The position numbers and the translations under genes were made by a program. This document shows, piece by piece, positions 55,078 through 64,000 of a DNA stretch of 64,000 bases. This DNA comes from Pseudoalteromonas arctica (GTDB taxonomy: Bacteria; Pseudomonadota; Gammaproteobacteria; Enterobacterales; Alteromonadaceae): NCBI RefSeq assembly GCF_012927645.1, contig NZ_JABBMT010000014.1:1-64000 (forward strand). Reading direction: 5' to 3'. Each line of letters begins with the position of its first letter. Within the stretch, counting starts at the first letter, position 1. Below the pieces are notes generated by a model. It was not told the origin of the DNA. It saw only the letters and a program-made list of their open reading frames with translations, and made no database searches.

Positions 55078-55737
55078 ATGGCATTATCACGAGAACAAAT
55101 CGCTAAACGTGTAGCGATGGAACTGCAAGATGGTTACTATGTGAACCTAGGAATAGGCATTCCAACTTTAGTTGCCAACTATGTGCCTGATGGTATAGAA
55201 GTAATGCTGCAATCAGAAAATGGCTTGTTAGGTATGGGGCCTTACCCTGATACAGATGCAGTGGATGCCGATATGATTAACGCAGGGAAAGAAACGGTCA
55301 CGGCGGCTAAAGGTGCCGCCATTTTTAGTTCTGCAGAGAGCTTTGCAATGATCCGTGGTGGTCACGTAGATTTAACTGTACTAGGAGCTTTTGAAGTTGA
55401 CCAACATGGCAATATAGCCAGCTGGATGATCCCCAATAAGTTGGTGAAAGGTATGGGCGGAGCAATGGACTTAGTGGCTGGTGCTAAAAATATTATTTGC
55501 ACTATGACTCATGCTAATAAACATGGTGAGTCTAAATTGCTCAGCGAATGCAGCTTACCGCTCACGGGAGTGGGGTGTATCAATAAAGTGATCACTGATT
55601 TAGCTTTATTAGCTATAAAAGACGGTGCGTTTTATTTACTTGAGCGTGCGCCAGGGGTTTCGATAGAAGAAATAATAAATAAAACGGCAGGTAAATTAAT
55701 TGTCTCTGGCGATATTCCACAAATGAAATTTAATTAA
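55078..55737 (+). CDS. scoB: 3-oxoacid CoA-transferase subunit B
   Basis: The 219-residue beta subunit has the active-site Glu motif SENGLLGMGPYP, an N-terminal GIGIPTLVANYVPDGIEVM and the C-terminal GVSIEEIINKTAGKL. It follows subunit A by 11 bp with an AAGGAA site. It is the last gene of the permease-hydrolase-bdhA-scoAB operon. Confidence 0.93.
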   Translation: MALSREQIAKRVAMELQDGYYVNLGIGIPTLVANYVPDGIEVMLQSENGLLGMGPYPDTDAVDADMINAGKETVTAAKGAAIFSSAESFAMIRGGHVDLTVLGAFEVDQHGNIASWMIPNKLVKGMGGAMDLVAGAKNIICTMTHANKHGESKLLSECSLPLTGVGCINKVITDLALLAIKDGAFYLLERAPGVSIEEIINKTAGKLIVSGDIPQMKFN

Positions 55738-56084
55738 CTTAGAGGTTTTGAATCCACCAATTTTACATAAATGTATACAAAACCCAACAACTAGCTTAAC
55801 CTGAACTTTGGGTATAGCTTTCGGCATATAGACACGCGCTGAACTCAATAACTTAATGATGTGATAGATAATTATAGTTGCCACAGTTCACAGTTTAAAA
55901 ATCAAAGTTAATAGACCATATTAAGTTCTTAGCTATCAAGCATGTTGTATTTAAAGGTGATATTTTTCATAGAAGAGAAAATAGTACAGATAGAAAAAGC
56001 CCTAGATCTATATAGATTTAGGGCTTTCATTTATTTACTGTTAATGTAAATCAGCTTATCGTTTAGAGCTTTTTCAGCTCTCTA
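55738..56084. other. Intergenic region between scoB and dapD
   Basis: This 347-bp region lies between convergent genes. Apart from the terminator at 55994-56030, which serves one or both, I see no gene or repeat. Confidence 0.5.
55994..56030. terminator. Bidirectional terminator between scoB and dapD
   Basis: AAAGCCCTAGATCTATA pairs with TATAGATTTAGGGCTTT with one G-T, flanked by A and T runs. It can act on both convergent operons. Confidence 0.85.
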
Positions 56085-56912
56085 TTATTCGTCTATCGAT
56101 CTCAACAATGCGTTAATCCCTACTTTTTCGCGGGTTTGTTGATCCACTTTTTTCACAATGATAGCAGCGTATAGGCTGTGTGTACCATCTTTTGAAGGCA
56201 ATGCACCAGGCACGACTACTGCACCTGCTGGTACGCGGCCGTAGTGAGTTTCGCCAGTTTCGCGGTCGTAAATTCGAGTGCTTTGGCTGATGTAAACACC
56301 CATTGAAATAACAGCGCCTTCTTCAACGATCACGCCTTCTACGATTTCAGAACGTGCGCCAATAAAACAGTTATCTTCAATGATAGTCGGATTGGCTTGT
56401 AATGGCTCTAAAACGCCACCTATGCCAACACCTCCTGATAAGTGTACGTTCTTACCAATTTGGGCACATGAGCCTACAGTGGCCCAGGTATCAACCATAG
56501 TGCCATCGCTAACGTAAGCACCAATGTTTACATATGATGGCATCAATACCACATTTTTGCCGACAAAGCTGCCTTTACGGGCAACGGCATTTGGTACTAC
56601 GCGCATGCCACCTTGCTGAAATTGTTCCGGCGTATAGTCGCTAAATTTCAGCGGTACTTTGTCGTAAAACTGGTTTACGCCGTCGTTCATTGGTTGATTG
56701 TCTCGAATACGAAACGACAGTAACACGGCTTTTTTTAGCCATTGGTGCACAACCCACTCACCACTGATTTTTTCAGCAACCCGGGCTGCACCACTATCAA
56801 GTAGCTCAAGTACATCGATGATGGCTTGTTTTACATCACTAGATACTGTGCTTGGGCTGATGTTATCGCGGTTATCCCAGGCGTTTTCAATGGTGGTTTT
56901 TAAATCTGACAT
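56085..56912 (-). CDS. dapD: Tetrahydrodipicolinate N-succinyltransferase
   Basis: The 275-residue enzyme has a helical N-terminal domain and a left-handed beta-helix with hexapeptide repeats ([59 protein letters not shown]). It succinylates tetrahydrodipicolinate in lysine and meso-diaminopimelate synthesis. It sits 10 bp after glnD on the same strand, likely in one operon, as in related gammaproteobacteria. Confidence 0.96.
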   Translation of the reverse strand: MSDLKTTIENAWDNRDNISPSTVSSDVKQAIIDVLELLDSGAARVAEKISGEWVVHQWLKKAVLLSFRIRDNQPMNDGVNQFYDKVPLKFSDYTPEQFQQGGMRVVPNAVARKGSFVGKNVVLMPSYVNIGAYVSDGTMVDTWATVGSCAQIGKNVHLSGGVGIGGVLEPLQANPTIIEDNCFIGARSEIVEGVIVEEGAVISMGVYISQSTRIYDRETGETHYGRVPAGAVVVPGALPSKDGTHSLYAAIIVKKVDQQTREKVGINALLRSIDE

Positions 56913-56921
56913 AAGATCCTC

Positions 56922-59540
56922 TTATTCGGTTTCTGCGTTGAGTTTTTTACGCAATGCTTGATGAATTTTTGCTTGTTCTTCATCGGTAAGGGCTTGGTAT
57001 TCGTTATTCGATACCACGAAGAAATCTTCTGCACGTTCACCTACAGTGGTGATCCGCGCGGCGTGTATATGTAATAAGTGGGCTTGAAACACTTCAGCAA
57101 TTTTGGTTAATAAACCAGGAATATCCACCGCTTGAATTTCGATTAAGCTGCGATCTTTACGCGGGTGTGGGCGCAAGATGATTTTTGGCTTAATATTAAA
57201 ATCTTTAAAGCGTTGTGAGCGATTCTTTTTAAAGCGAATTTTCTTTCTCGGATCGGCAAGTGCTTGATCAAGGCCGCGTTTGATTGACTGCGCTTGAGCA
57301 CTGGCAATCGGATCGCCACTGACTTCAAGTACCACAAAACTAAACAATACATAGCCGTCACGCGTGGTGAGCACTTGGGCGTGTTGGATTTGTGCTTTTT
57401 TAGAGCCAATCACACTGACCAAACGAGAAAATAAAGCGCCAGAGTAGGGGCTGTAGACAAATACTTGGGTACCGCCGTGCATGGCTGTATTTGATACCGC
57501 AACACTGGGTTGGCTTAAATCGTCACAGTTTAGTAGGTGCTCGGTATGCCATGATAGCTGTTGTTCGCTAAAGGCGGTAAAGTAATTTGCTTTAAAGCGG
57601 CTCCAAATTAAATCAATCTGATTTTCATCATAGCCATTGTTGATGAGGCGTTGTTTGGCCTGATGCTTTTTATCGCGAATTTGGTCGCGCTGATCCATCG
57701 GGTTCTCAAGCCCAAGCCGTAAAGCACGTTGTGTATGCAAGTAAAGCTCGCGTAGTAGGGTGTTCTTCCAATCATTCCACAAATTGTCATTGGTGGCACG
57801 GATATCGGCGACAGTTAAACAATATAGGTAATCAAGTTGTCGTTCGGTTTTAACTCGCGTAGCAAAGTCTTTGATCACATCTGGGTCATTTATATCTTTG
57901 CGTTGTGCCGTTACAGACATAAGCAAATGATTAGTAACGAGCCAAGCAATCAATTTACCATCGGAAGTTGAAAAACGGTGTAATTTGGCAAACGCAATGG
58001 CGTCAACAGCACCGAGTTCTGAGTGATCACCACCGCGACCTTTGGCTATATCGTGGAAAATACCCGCTAAGTACAGCAGCTCAGGTTTGTCCATGCGAGT
58101 GACTATTTCACAACAAATAGGAAATTCACTAACTTTGGTTTTATCAAAATATTGGTAAATATTGTTGATTAATTTATGGGTATGTTCGTCCACGGTATAA
58201 GCGTGAAATAAATCAAACTGCATTTGCCCAAAAATGTTCCGCCACTGCGGTAAATACGCGGCTATCATGCCGTGTTTATGCATTAGTGTAAATGCACGGC
58301 CCATACCGTTAGGGTGTTTTACAAGGCGTAAAAAGGCTTCACGACAGGCGGCGTAATCTTGTAAATCCCCTAGTAAACGACGACGTACTTGGCGAATAGT
58401 ACGAATAGTGCTTGGGTAAATATGAGTGATTTCGGGATTGTCGGCGATGTGCTCAAACAACACAAAAAGTTGATCACGGCGAAAGAATACGGATGGATTT
58501 TTTACCCTAATTTGGTGGCCAACACGTTCGAAATTACGATCGAGTTCAACCACTGCTTGTTCGTTACTTTCCGGTAAAATGCTTTGCTCAAAATATGATA
58601 ACAACATTTGATTTAGCTCACGAACCCGGCTCATGATCCTAAATAAACGCTTCATCATTCGCTCAACGGAGGCTTTGCCATCACTGCCAAAGCCAAGTAA
58701 ATCGGCGGCCAGTGGTTGGTGGTCAAATAACAACCGGTTCTCTGAGCGTCCAGCGGCTAAATGCAGCGCAAAACGGATATTCCAGAGATTTTCTAGGCAT
58801 TCTAACAGCTCTTGGTATTCCTCATGAGTGAGATAGCCGTGGCTAATAAGCTCTTGTAAGGTTTCAGCCCGAAAATGCTTTTTAGCAACCCAAATGATGG
58901 TTTGCAGATCTCGCAGGCCACCGGGGTTTTCTTTAATATTGGGTTCGAGATTATACGCTGTGCCGTGACATTTTTTATGACGCAGTTGTTGCTCGTTTAC
59001 TTTTGCTAAAAAGAATTCGTCAGAGTGCCATATTGGCGTGTCGAGGATATGCGCTTTGAGTTTTTCGTATTCGATATGATTACCAAACAATAAGCGACTT
59101 TCGAGTAAGCTGGTGGCAAAGGTGACGTCTTCACGCTTTTGCTCAATCGTTTGCTCAATGGTACGAACACTATGACCAATCTCTAAATTGAGATCCCATA
59201 GCATAGTAACGAACTGACCTATTTTTTCACAGATTGCCTCTGATGGTTGTTCGGTAACCAATAACAAAAAATCAATATCTGAATAGGGGTGCAGCTCACC
59301 GCGGCCATATCCGCCCACGGCGATTAAGGCTAAATCAGGTTCATGGGCTAAATCATAAACATGAAACAGTTTGATCAGTAGACGGTCAATAAATTCAGCC
59401 CGGGCATTAATCAAGTTACCGACGGGTTGTTTTGAAAACTCGTTTTGTAACCACTTGTAAAAATAATGAGAACAATCGCGATAATCGGTTAATTGCTCAG
59501 CATCGCTGAGCAATTTTTTTACTTTATTGGGTAATGCCAC
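56922..59540 (-). CDS. glnD: Bifunctional PII uridylyltransferase/uridylyl-removing enzyme
   Basis: The 872-residue protein starts at GTG 59540. It has a nucleotidyltransferase domain (GGYGRGELHPYSDIDFLLL, the metal-binding DxD), a GlnE-like helical region with KENPGGLRDLQTI, an HD hydrolase domain (YLAGIFHDIAKGRGGDHSELG) and two C-terminal ACT domains (VFVYSPYSGALFSRLVSVI and IEIQAVDIPGLLTKIAEVF). The transferase adds UMP to PII when glutamine is low and the HD domain removes it. All active-site blocks are present. Confidence 0.97.
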   Translation of the reverse strand: MALPNKVKKLLSDAEQLTDYRDCSHYFYKWLQNEFSKQPVGNLINARAEFIDRLLIKLFHVYDLAHEPDLALIAVGGYGRGELHPYSDIDFLLLVTEQPSEAICEKIGQFVTMLWDLNLEIGHSVRTIEQTIEQKREDVTFATSLLESRLLFGNHIEYEKLKAHILDTPIWHSDEFFLAKVNEQQLRHKKCHGTAYNLEPNIKENPGGLRDLQTIIWVAKKHFRAETLQELISHGYLTHEEYQELLECLENLWNIRFALHLAAGRSENRLLFDHQPLAADLLGFGSDGKASVERMMKRLFRIMSRVRELNQMLLSYFEQSILPESNEQAVVELDRNFERVGHQIRVKNPSVFFRRDQLFVLFEHIADNPEITHIYPSTIRTIRQVRRRLLGDLQDYAACREAFLRLVKHPNGMGRAFTLMHKHGMIAAYLPQWRNIFGQMQFDLFHAYTVDEHTHKLINNIYQYFDKTKVSEFPICCEIVTRMDKPELLYLAGIFHDIAKGRGGDHSELGAVDAIAFAKLHRFSTSDGKLIAWLVTNHLLMSVTAQRKDINDPDVIKDFATRVKTERQLDYLYCLTVADIRATNDNLWNDWKNTLLRELYLHTQRALRLGLENPMDQRDQIRDKKHQAKQRLINNGYDENQIDLIWSRFKANYFTAFSEQQLSWHTEHLLNCDDLSQPSVAVSNTAMHGGTQVFVYSPYSGALFSRLVSVIGSKKAQIQHAQVLTTRDGYVLFSFVVLEVSGDPIASAQAQSIKRGLDQALADPRKKIRFKKNRSQRFKDFNIKPKIILRPHPRKDRSLIEIQAVDIPGLLTKIAEVFQAHLLHIHAARITTVGERAEDFFVVSNNEYQALTDEEQAKIHQALRKKLNAETE

Positions 59541-59592
59541 GTGGGCTGGCTCCTAAGCATACTAATTCACTCTAAGTTGGATGAGTCAGTAT

Positions 59593-60378
59593 TTAATGTT
59601 CAATGATCCTGTCTATCGTATCATCTGATCGCAGCGTTAAAATTTCAACACCATTTTCAGTCACAAGTAAAGTGTGTTCCCACTGAGCTGATAAACTACG
59701 GTCTTTAGTAACCACAGTCCAGTCATCTTTTAGTAGTTTACACTGGCGTTTACCCGCGTTAACCATAGGTTCGATAGTTAAACACATACCCGCTTTTAAT
59801 GTTTCACCAGTACCTGCTTTACCATAATGCATTACCTGTGGTTCTTCATGGAACTCGCTGCCTATACCATGGCCGCAATATTCACGAACGATAGAATAAT
59901 TAAAGCCCTCAGCATATTTTTGAATCGCTTCACCGATATCTCCTAAGCGCATGCCTGGTTTAACCATTTTTATTGCTAAATAAAGGCTTTCTTGCGTTAC
60001 TTCAGCAAGACGCTTTCCTTGGATGTTTGGCGTGCCAACATGAAACATTTTTGAGGTGTCGCCGTGGTAACCATCTTTGATAACCGTGATATCGATATTA
60101 ACACTGTCGCCATCTTTTAATGCTTTGTCGTTTGGAATACCGTGGCAAATTACATGGTTTACTGAGGTGCAAATTGACTTAGGGAAGCCATGGTAATTTA
60201 ATGGTGCAGGAATTGCTTTTTGCACATCGACAATATAATTGTGACAAATTGTATTTAGTTCATCAGTGGTTACACCGGGAACTACATGTGGCTCTATCAT
60301 TTCCAGGACATCTGCCGCTAAGCGCCCGGCTACACGCATTTTCTCTATTTCTTCAGGGGTCTTGATCACAGCACTCAT
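59593..60378 (-). CDS. map: Methionine aminopeptidase type I
   Basis: The start is ATG 60378 (MSAVIKTPEEIEKMRVAGRLAA) giving 261 residues; an upstream in-frame start at 60429 lacks a ribosome-binding site. Metal ligands appear in order: GDSVNIDITVIKDGYHGDTSKMF (D and D), GHGIGSEFHEEP (H), MCLTIEPMV (E) and SAQWEHTLLV (E). It removes the initiator methionine. It is divergent from rpsB, an arrangement conserved from E. coli onward. Confidence 0.96.
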   Translation of the reverse strand: MSAVIKTPEEIEKMRVAGRLAADVLEMIEPHVVPGVTTDELNTICHNYIVDVQKAIPAPLNYHGFPKSICTSVNHVICHGIPNDKALKDGDSVNIDITVIKDGYHGDTSKMFHVGTPNIQGKRLAEVTQESLYLAIKMVKPGMRLGDIGEAIQKYAEGFNYSIVREYCGHGIGSEFHEEPQVMHYGKAGTGETLKAGMCLTIEPMVNAGKRQCKLLKDDWTVVTKDRSLSAQWEHTLLVTENGVEILTLRSDDTIDRIIEH

Positions 60379-60435
60379 GGAGGCTCCATTGTCGAGTTTT
60401 ATACATTTATCGGCGCACAAATTTTGCACGCGACG

Positions 60436-60464
60436 TTGAATATTTGTTTTTAATATGGTATAAA
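60436..60464 (+). promoter_or_regulatory. rpsB-tsf promoter
   Basis: TTGAAT (60436-60441), a 17-bp spacer and TATAAA (60459-60464) are followed by the GC discriminator GCGCGCC. Transcription from about 60472 gives a leader of roughly 178 nt, long enough for the S2-controlled fold known in gammaproteobacterial rpsB leaders. An ACACACAC tract lies within the leader at about 60536-60545. Confidence 0.7.
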
Positions 60465-60649
60465 GCGCGCCGTCTTTTTACAAATAAATTCTTAAATGAT
60501 TTTTTGTATTTAAGGCAAACACAATTTTATTTTAACACACACACGTATCGTCACATACACTTGGGTGCATTTCAGTTTCATTTAACTGCGGTGTTGGTGC
60601 TATGGGGTATGTGGAGGCCTAACCCTAAACTAAACAGAGGAAATACAAA

Positions 60650-61378
60650 ATGGCAAACGTTTCAATGCGCGACATGCTTCAAGCTGGTGTTCACTTCGGT
60701 CACCAAGCACGTTACTGGAATCCTAAGATGAAGCCTTTCATTTTTGGCGCACGTAACCGTGTTCATATCATCAACCTTGAGCAAACTGTTCCAATGTTCA
60801 ACAACGCACTTAAGTTTTTAACGGGTGCAGCGTCAAACAAAGGTAAAGTTCTTTTCGTTGGTACTAAGCGCGCAGCAAGCGAGTCGGTTAAAGAAGCCGC
60901 TATCGCGAGCGATCAGTATTACGTAAATCACCGTTGGTTAGGTGGCATGTTGACTAACTGGAAAACAGTTCGTCAATCAATCAAGCGTCTTAAAGACCTT
61001 GAAACCCAAAGCCAAGACGGTACTTTCGAGAAGTTAACTAAGAAAGAAACGTTAATGCTTAACCGCGAAATGGAAAAGCTTGAAAAGAGCCTTGGCGGTA
61101 TCAAAAACATGGGTGGTCTTCCTGACGCACTTTTCGTTATCGATGCAGACCACGAGCACATCGCTATCCGTGAAGCTAACAACCTAGGTATTCCAGTTGT
61201 TGCGATCGTTGATACTAACTCTAACCCAGACGGTGTTGATTTCATCGTACCTGGTAATGATGATGCTATCCGTGCAATCAACCTTTACACTGGTGCAGTT
61301 GCAGCAGCAATCACTGAAGGTCGTGAGAGCAATATCGTTGCTCAAGCTGAGAAAGACGACTTCGTAGAAGCTGAGTAA
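60650..61378 (+). CDS. rpsB: 30S ribosomal protein S2
   Basis: The 242-residue protein begins [27 protein letters not shown] and contains [19 protein letters not shown] and [25 protein letters not shown], the two S2 signatures. It sits on the back of the 30S head-body junction and represses its own operon in E. coli. The gene is separated from tsf by a strong palindrome. Confidence 0.98.
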   Translation: MANVSMRDMLQAGVHFGHQARYWNPKMKPFIFGARNRVHIINLEQTVPMFNNALKFLTGAASNKGKVLFVGTKRAASESVKEAAIASDQYYVNHRWLGGMLTNWKTVRQSIKRLKDLETQSQDGTFEKLTKKETLMLNREMEKLEKSLGGIKNMGGLPDALFVIDADHEHIAIREANNLGIPVVAIVDTNSNPDGVDFIVPGNDDAIRAINLYTGAVAAAITEGRESNIVAQAEKDDFVEAE

Positions 61379-61390
61379 TTAGCTGTCATC

Positions 61391-61420
61391 AAGTCTTCAC
61401 CTAAATTTAGGTGAAGACTT
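61391..61420 (+). terminator. Perfect palindrome between rpsB and tsf, partial terminator or attenuator
   Basis: Two 15-base arms (AAGTCTTCACCTAAA and its reverse complement) are joined without a loop. There is only a weak T-run after it, so some transcripts should reach tsf, giving less EF-Ts than S2. A small hairpin GCGGGT/ACCCGC follows at about 61435-61447. Confidence 0.75.
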
Positions 61421-61482
61421 GCTATTCTTGTAGAGCGGGTAACCCGCTTATCTAACCTGAATTCAGATTTGAGGATTTACTA

Positions 61483-62334
61483 ATGGCTGTAACTACTGCC
61501 CTAGTTAAAGAATTACGCGAGCGTACCGGCGCTGGCATGATGGATTGTAAAAAAGCGTTAACTGAAACAGATGGTGACATCGAGTTAGCGATTGAAAATA
61601 TGCGTAAAAGTGGCGCTGCAAAAGCGGCTAAAAAAGCAGGTAACATTGCTGCTGAAGGTACTATCATCATCAAGCAAAACGCAGGTGTTGCAGTACTAGT
61701 TGAAGTTAACTGTCAAACAGACTTTGTAGCAAAAGACGTAAGTTTCTTAGCATTTGCTAACAAAGTTGCTGATGCTGCTATTGCAGAAACAATTTCTATC
61801 GAAGACTTACAAGCTAAGTTCGAAGAAGATCGTGTTGAACTCGTTACTAAAATTGGCGAAAACATCAACGTACGTCGTTTACAGTACATTGCTGGTGAGC
61901 AACTAGTTGAGTACCGTCACGGTGAGCGTATTGGTGTTGTTGTTGCGGGTGTTGCTGATGAAGAAACACTGAAGCACATCGCAATGCACGTTGCAGCTTC
62001 AAACCCTGAGTACCTAACACCTGAAGATGTACCTGCTGATGTTGTTGAAAAAGAAAAGCAAGTACAAATCGAAATCGCGATGAATGAAGGCAAGCCTGCT
62101 GAAATCGCTGAGAAGATGGTTGTTGGTCGCATGAAAAAATTCACTGGTGAGGTTTCTCTTACTGGTCAAGCTTTCATCATGGAACCTAAAAAATCTGTTG
62201 GCGAAATTCTTAAAGAGAAAAACGCAACAGTTACTGGCTTCGTACGTGTAGAAGTTGGTGAAGGTATCGAGAAGAAAGAAGAAGATTTTGCTGCTGAAGT
62301 TGCTGCACAGATTGCTGCTGCTAAAGGTCAATAA
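61483..62334 (+). CDS. tsf: Elongation factor Ts
   Basis: The 283-residue exchange factor has the N-terminal signature [22 protein letters not shown] with the UBA fold, then [17 protein letters not shown] and the coiled-coil and core domains. EF-Ts recharges EF-Tu with GTP. It follows rpsB as in all gammaproteobacteria. Confidence 0.98.
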   Translation: MAVTTALVKELRERTGAGMMDCKKALTETDGDIELAIENMRKSGAAKAAKKAGNIAAEGTIIIKQNAGVAVLVEVNCQTDFVAKDVSFLAFANKVADAAIAETISIEDLQAKFEEDRVELVTKIGENINVRRLQYIAGEQLVEYRHGERIGVVVAGVADEETLKHIAMHVAASNPEYLTPEDVPADVVEKEKQVQIEIAMNEGKPAEIAEKMVVGRMKKFTGEVSLTGQAFIMEPKKSVGEILKEKNATVTGFVRVEVGEGIEKKEEDFAAEVAAQIAAAKGQ

Positions 62335-62413
62335 AATCGATTTCCTTTGACGAAAAAGTAAGTTAAGTAAATTTATCTGTTATTTGCTTTTGCGTCATCG
62401 CTGAAAATTCTTT

Positions 62414-62465
62414 AAAATAACCGCGCTCTTTATGTGAAAATCATAAGCGCGGTTATTTTTTATCC
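62414..62465 (+). terminator. Terminator between tsf and pyrH
   Basis: AAAATAACCGCGCT pairs with AGCGCGGTTATTTT, extended by TTATG/CATAA, followed by T-rich sequence. It separates the rpsB-tsf unit from pyrH-frr. Confidence 0.88.
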
Positions 62466-62492
62466 TTTTTTTATAAAGTTGGCTCAAATACT

Positions 62493-63242
62493 ATGACAAT
62501 CAATCGTAAACCTATTTTTAGACGTGTTCTTCTCAAATTAAGTGGTGAAGCCTTAATGGGAGACGAAGGCTTTGGCATCGATCCAAAAGTACTTGATCGC
62601 ATGGCGCAAGAAATTAAAGAGCTTGTAGAACTCGACGTAGAAGTGGGTTTAGTTATCGGTGGCGGTAACTTTTTACGTGGTGGCTCACTAGCTGAAGCGG
62701 GCATGAATCGCGTAGTGGGCGATCACATGGGGATGCTAGCAACAGTCATGAATGGCCTTGCAATGCGTGACGCACTTCACCGTGCATTTGTAAATTGTCG
62801 TTTAATGTCAGCTATTCCACTTAACGGTGTGTGTGATGCATATAACTGGGCTGAGGCAATTAGCTTATTAAAAACGGGCCGTGTAGTTATTTTTGCAGCT
62901 GGTACTGGTAACCCATTCTTTACAACGGATTCGGCAGCGTGTTTACGTGGTATCGAAATTGAAGCAGACACAGTGATCAAAGCAACTAAAGTTGATGGTG
63001 TGTATAGTGATGATCCGGTAAAAAATCCAGAGGCGACACTTTACCGTCACTTGAGCTACAATGAAATCATTGAAAAAGAATTAAAAGTAATGGATCTTGC
63101 GGCATTCACTCTGGCGCGTGATCACAAAATGCCGTTGAGCGTATTTAATATGAATAAATCAGGCGCTTTAAAGCGTGTAATTATGGGCGAAGAAGAAGGC
63201 ACTCTTATCTCTTCACAAGCCTCAGATGAAGTTATTAACTAG
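62493..63242 (+). CDS. pyrH: UMP kinase
   Basis: The 249-residue enzyme has [47 protein letters not shown] and [20 protein letters not shown], the amino-acid-kinase fold blocks of bacterial UMP kinase. It makes UDP from UMP and is feedback-controlled by UTP and GTP. It is followed after 14 bp by frr. Confidence 0.98.
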   Translation: MTINRKPIFRRVLLKLSGEALMGDEGFGIDPKVLDRMAQEIKELVELDVEVGLVIGGGNFLRGGSLAEAGMNRVVGDHMGMLATVMNGLAMRDALHRAFVNCRLMSAIPLNGVCDAYNWAEAISLLKTGRVVIFAAGTGNPFFTTDSAACLRGIEIEADTVIKATKVDGVYSDDPVKNPEATLYRHLSYNEIIEKELKVMDLAAFTLARDHKMPLSVFNMNKSGALKRVIMGEEEGTLISSQASDEVIN

Positions 63243-63256
63243 ATTAGGATTGAACC

Positions 63257-63814
63257 GTGATAAACGATATTCAAAAAGATGCTGCAGAACGTATGCAGAA
63301 AAGTGTAACGGCACTTAGCAGTCAACTATCTAAAATCCGTACTGGCCGTGCTCATCCGGCAATATTAGATGGCATTATGGTGCCATACTACGGTGCACCA
63401 ACGCCATTGAACCAAGTTGCCAATGTAACGATTGAAGATTCACGTACACTCGCGTTAAGTGTATTTGATAAATCGCTTGCACAAGCGGTAGAGAAAGCAA
63501 TCATGGCATCTGACTTAGGTTTAAATCCAATGTCAGCAGGTTCGGTGATCCGTGTACCACTTCCTCCACTAACAGAAGAACGTCGTAAAAACTTAATCAA
63601 AATCGTTCGTGGTGAAGTTGAAAGCGGCCGTGTTGCAATCCGTAATATTCGTCGTGATGCAAACGGTGATGTAAAAAGCTTATTGAAAGATAAAGAAATC
63701 TCTGAAGATGAAGCGCGTCAATCAGATGATGAAATTCAAAAGCTTACGGACAAATTCATTAAAGAGATGGACACTCAATTAGCGGCGAAAGAAGCCGAAT
63801 TGATGGAAATATAA
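63257..63814 (+). CDS. frr: Ribosome recycling factor
   Basis: The 185-residue protein starts at GTG 63257. It contains [38 protein letters not shown] and RNIRRDANG, the RRF signatures, and ends with a long helix. It splits post-termination ribosomes with EF-G. Length is canonical. Confidence 0.98.
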   Translation: MINDIQKDAAERMQKSVTALSSQLSKIRTGRAHPAILDGIMVPYYGAPTPLNQVANVTIEDSRTLALSVFDKSLAQAVEKAIMASDLGLNPMSAGSVIRVPLPPLTEERRKNLIKIVRGEVESGRVAIRNIRRDANGDVKSLLKDKEISEDEARQSDDEIQKLTDKFIKEMDTQLAAKEAELMEI

Positions 63815-63860
63815 GCAGCTAAATAACCCAGATACGGGTTAGTAAATTTATTAGTTTTGA

Positions 63861-63896
63861 AACGCCGTCTGGGGTATACTAGGCGGCGTTTTTTTA
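63861..63896 (+). terminator. Terminator between frr and uppS
   Basis: AACGCCGTCT pairs with AGGCGGCGTT (one G-T) around a loop of GGGGTATACT, followed by seven T. It ends just where the earliest possible uppS start codon lies. Confidence 0.88.
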
Positions 63897-63913
63897 TGGA
63901 ATACTCGATATTT

Positions 63914-64000
63914 ATGGTTCTTAACGCTGATAAAATTTCCCAGCAATGTTTACCCAAGCATGTCGCTATAATCATGGATGGCAATGGCCGTTGGGCACAA
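63914..64000 (+). CDS. uppS: Undecaprenyl diphosphate synthase, N-terminal fragment
   Basis: The frame runs off the window edge. The 29 visible residues end [14 protein letters not shown], the diphosphate-binding start of cis-prenyltransferases (the Asp in IMDGNGRW is catalytic). The enzyme makes the C55 lipid carrier for peptidoglycan. The ATG at 63914 is preferred; an in-frame ATG at 63896 sits on the terminator's T-run and is less likely. Position after frr is as in other gammaproteobacteria. Confidence 0.95.
   Translation, partial: MVLNADKISQQCLPKHVAIIMDGNGRWAQ

Noticed and set aside
60530..60550. ACACACAC tract in the rpsB leader as a possible microsatellite switch
   Set aside because: It is only about five units, outside any promoter box or coding frame, and gives no clear switching consequence.

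Overview
The window looks like chromosomal DNA of a low-GC marine gammaproteobacterium of the order Alteromonadales, most likely Pseudoalteromonas or a close relative. I infer this from protein similarity I recognise, the AT-rich composition, and the gene orders metY-rimP-nusA-infB-rbfA-truB-rpsO-pnp-nlpI and glnD/map facing rpsB-tsf-pyrH-frr-uppS. No database search was run.

Layout. (1) 1-5.8 kb is a decaying accessory patch. It holds the right end of an IS66-family element that has cut a DUF6795-type gene, a spermidine-synthase-like membrane protein gene broken by two frameshifts (one at a CTGA x3 repeat), an intact ToxR-like regulator with a propeller sensor, and a LysR gene and a GST gene that were fused head to head by a deletion. 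(2) 5.8-18.8 kb holds housekeeping and envelope genes: DUF4112, an exported 2H phosphoesterase, epmC/NAD-kinase-like/yfcL, an AbgT transporter, a lipoprotein, deaD, grxA, a small heat-shock gene with a sigma-32-like promoter and a ROSE-type RNA thermometer, a three-gene secreted zinc-phospholipase/foldase operon, and a globin-like gene. (3) 19.1-30.8 kb is the conserved transcription/translation block, from initiator tRNA metY to nlpI, followed by a coupled zinc-peptidase-like gene. (4) 31-36.9 kb is a complete group-2 Mrp Na+/H+ antiporter operon (AB fusion, C, D, E, F, G). (5) 37-48.4 kb is signalling: a CrbS/MxtR-like sensor kinase with a sodium/solute-symporter domain, a NarL-type regulator that is a candidate partner, and between them an exporter operon (membrane-fusion protein, ABC ATPase, MacB-like permease, sigma-54 response regulator, histidine kinase) behind a good sigma-54 promoter match. 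(6) 48.5-55.7 kb is a TonB receptor divergent from a permease/exported hydrolase/3-hydroxybutyrate dehydrogenase/CoA-transferase operon, with two matching 16-bp palindromes placed symmetrically between them. (7) 56-64 kb holds dapD, glnD and map on the minus strand, then rpsB, tsf, pyrH, frr and the start of uppS on the plus strand.

The most interesting hypothesis is that region 6 is an import and catabolism locus for 3-hydroxybutyrate oligomers or esters. Its parts would be an outer-membrane receptor, a periplasmic serine hydrolase, an inner-membrane permease, oxidation to acetoacetate and CoA activation. The neighbouring NarL regulator could control it through the twin palindromes. Other leads are the phospholipase/parvulin/coiled-coil operon (possibly a dedicated folding set) and the HExxH peptidase-like protein whose gene overlaps nlpI.
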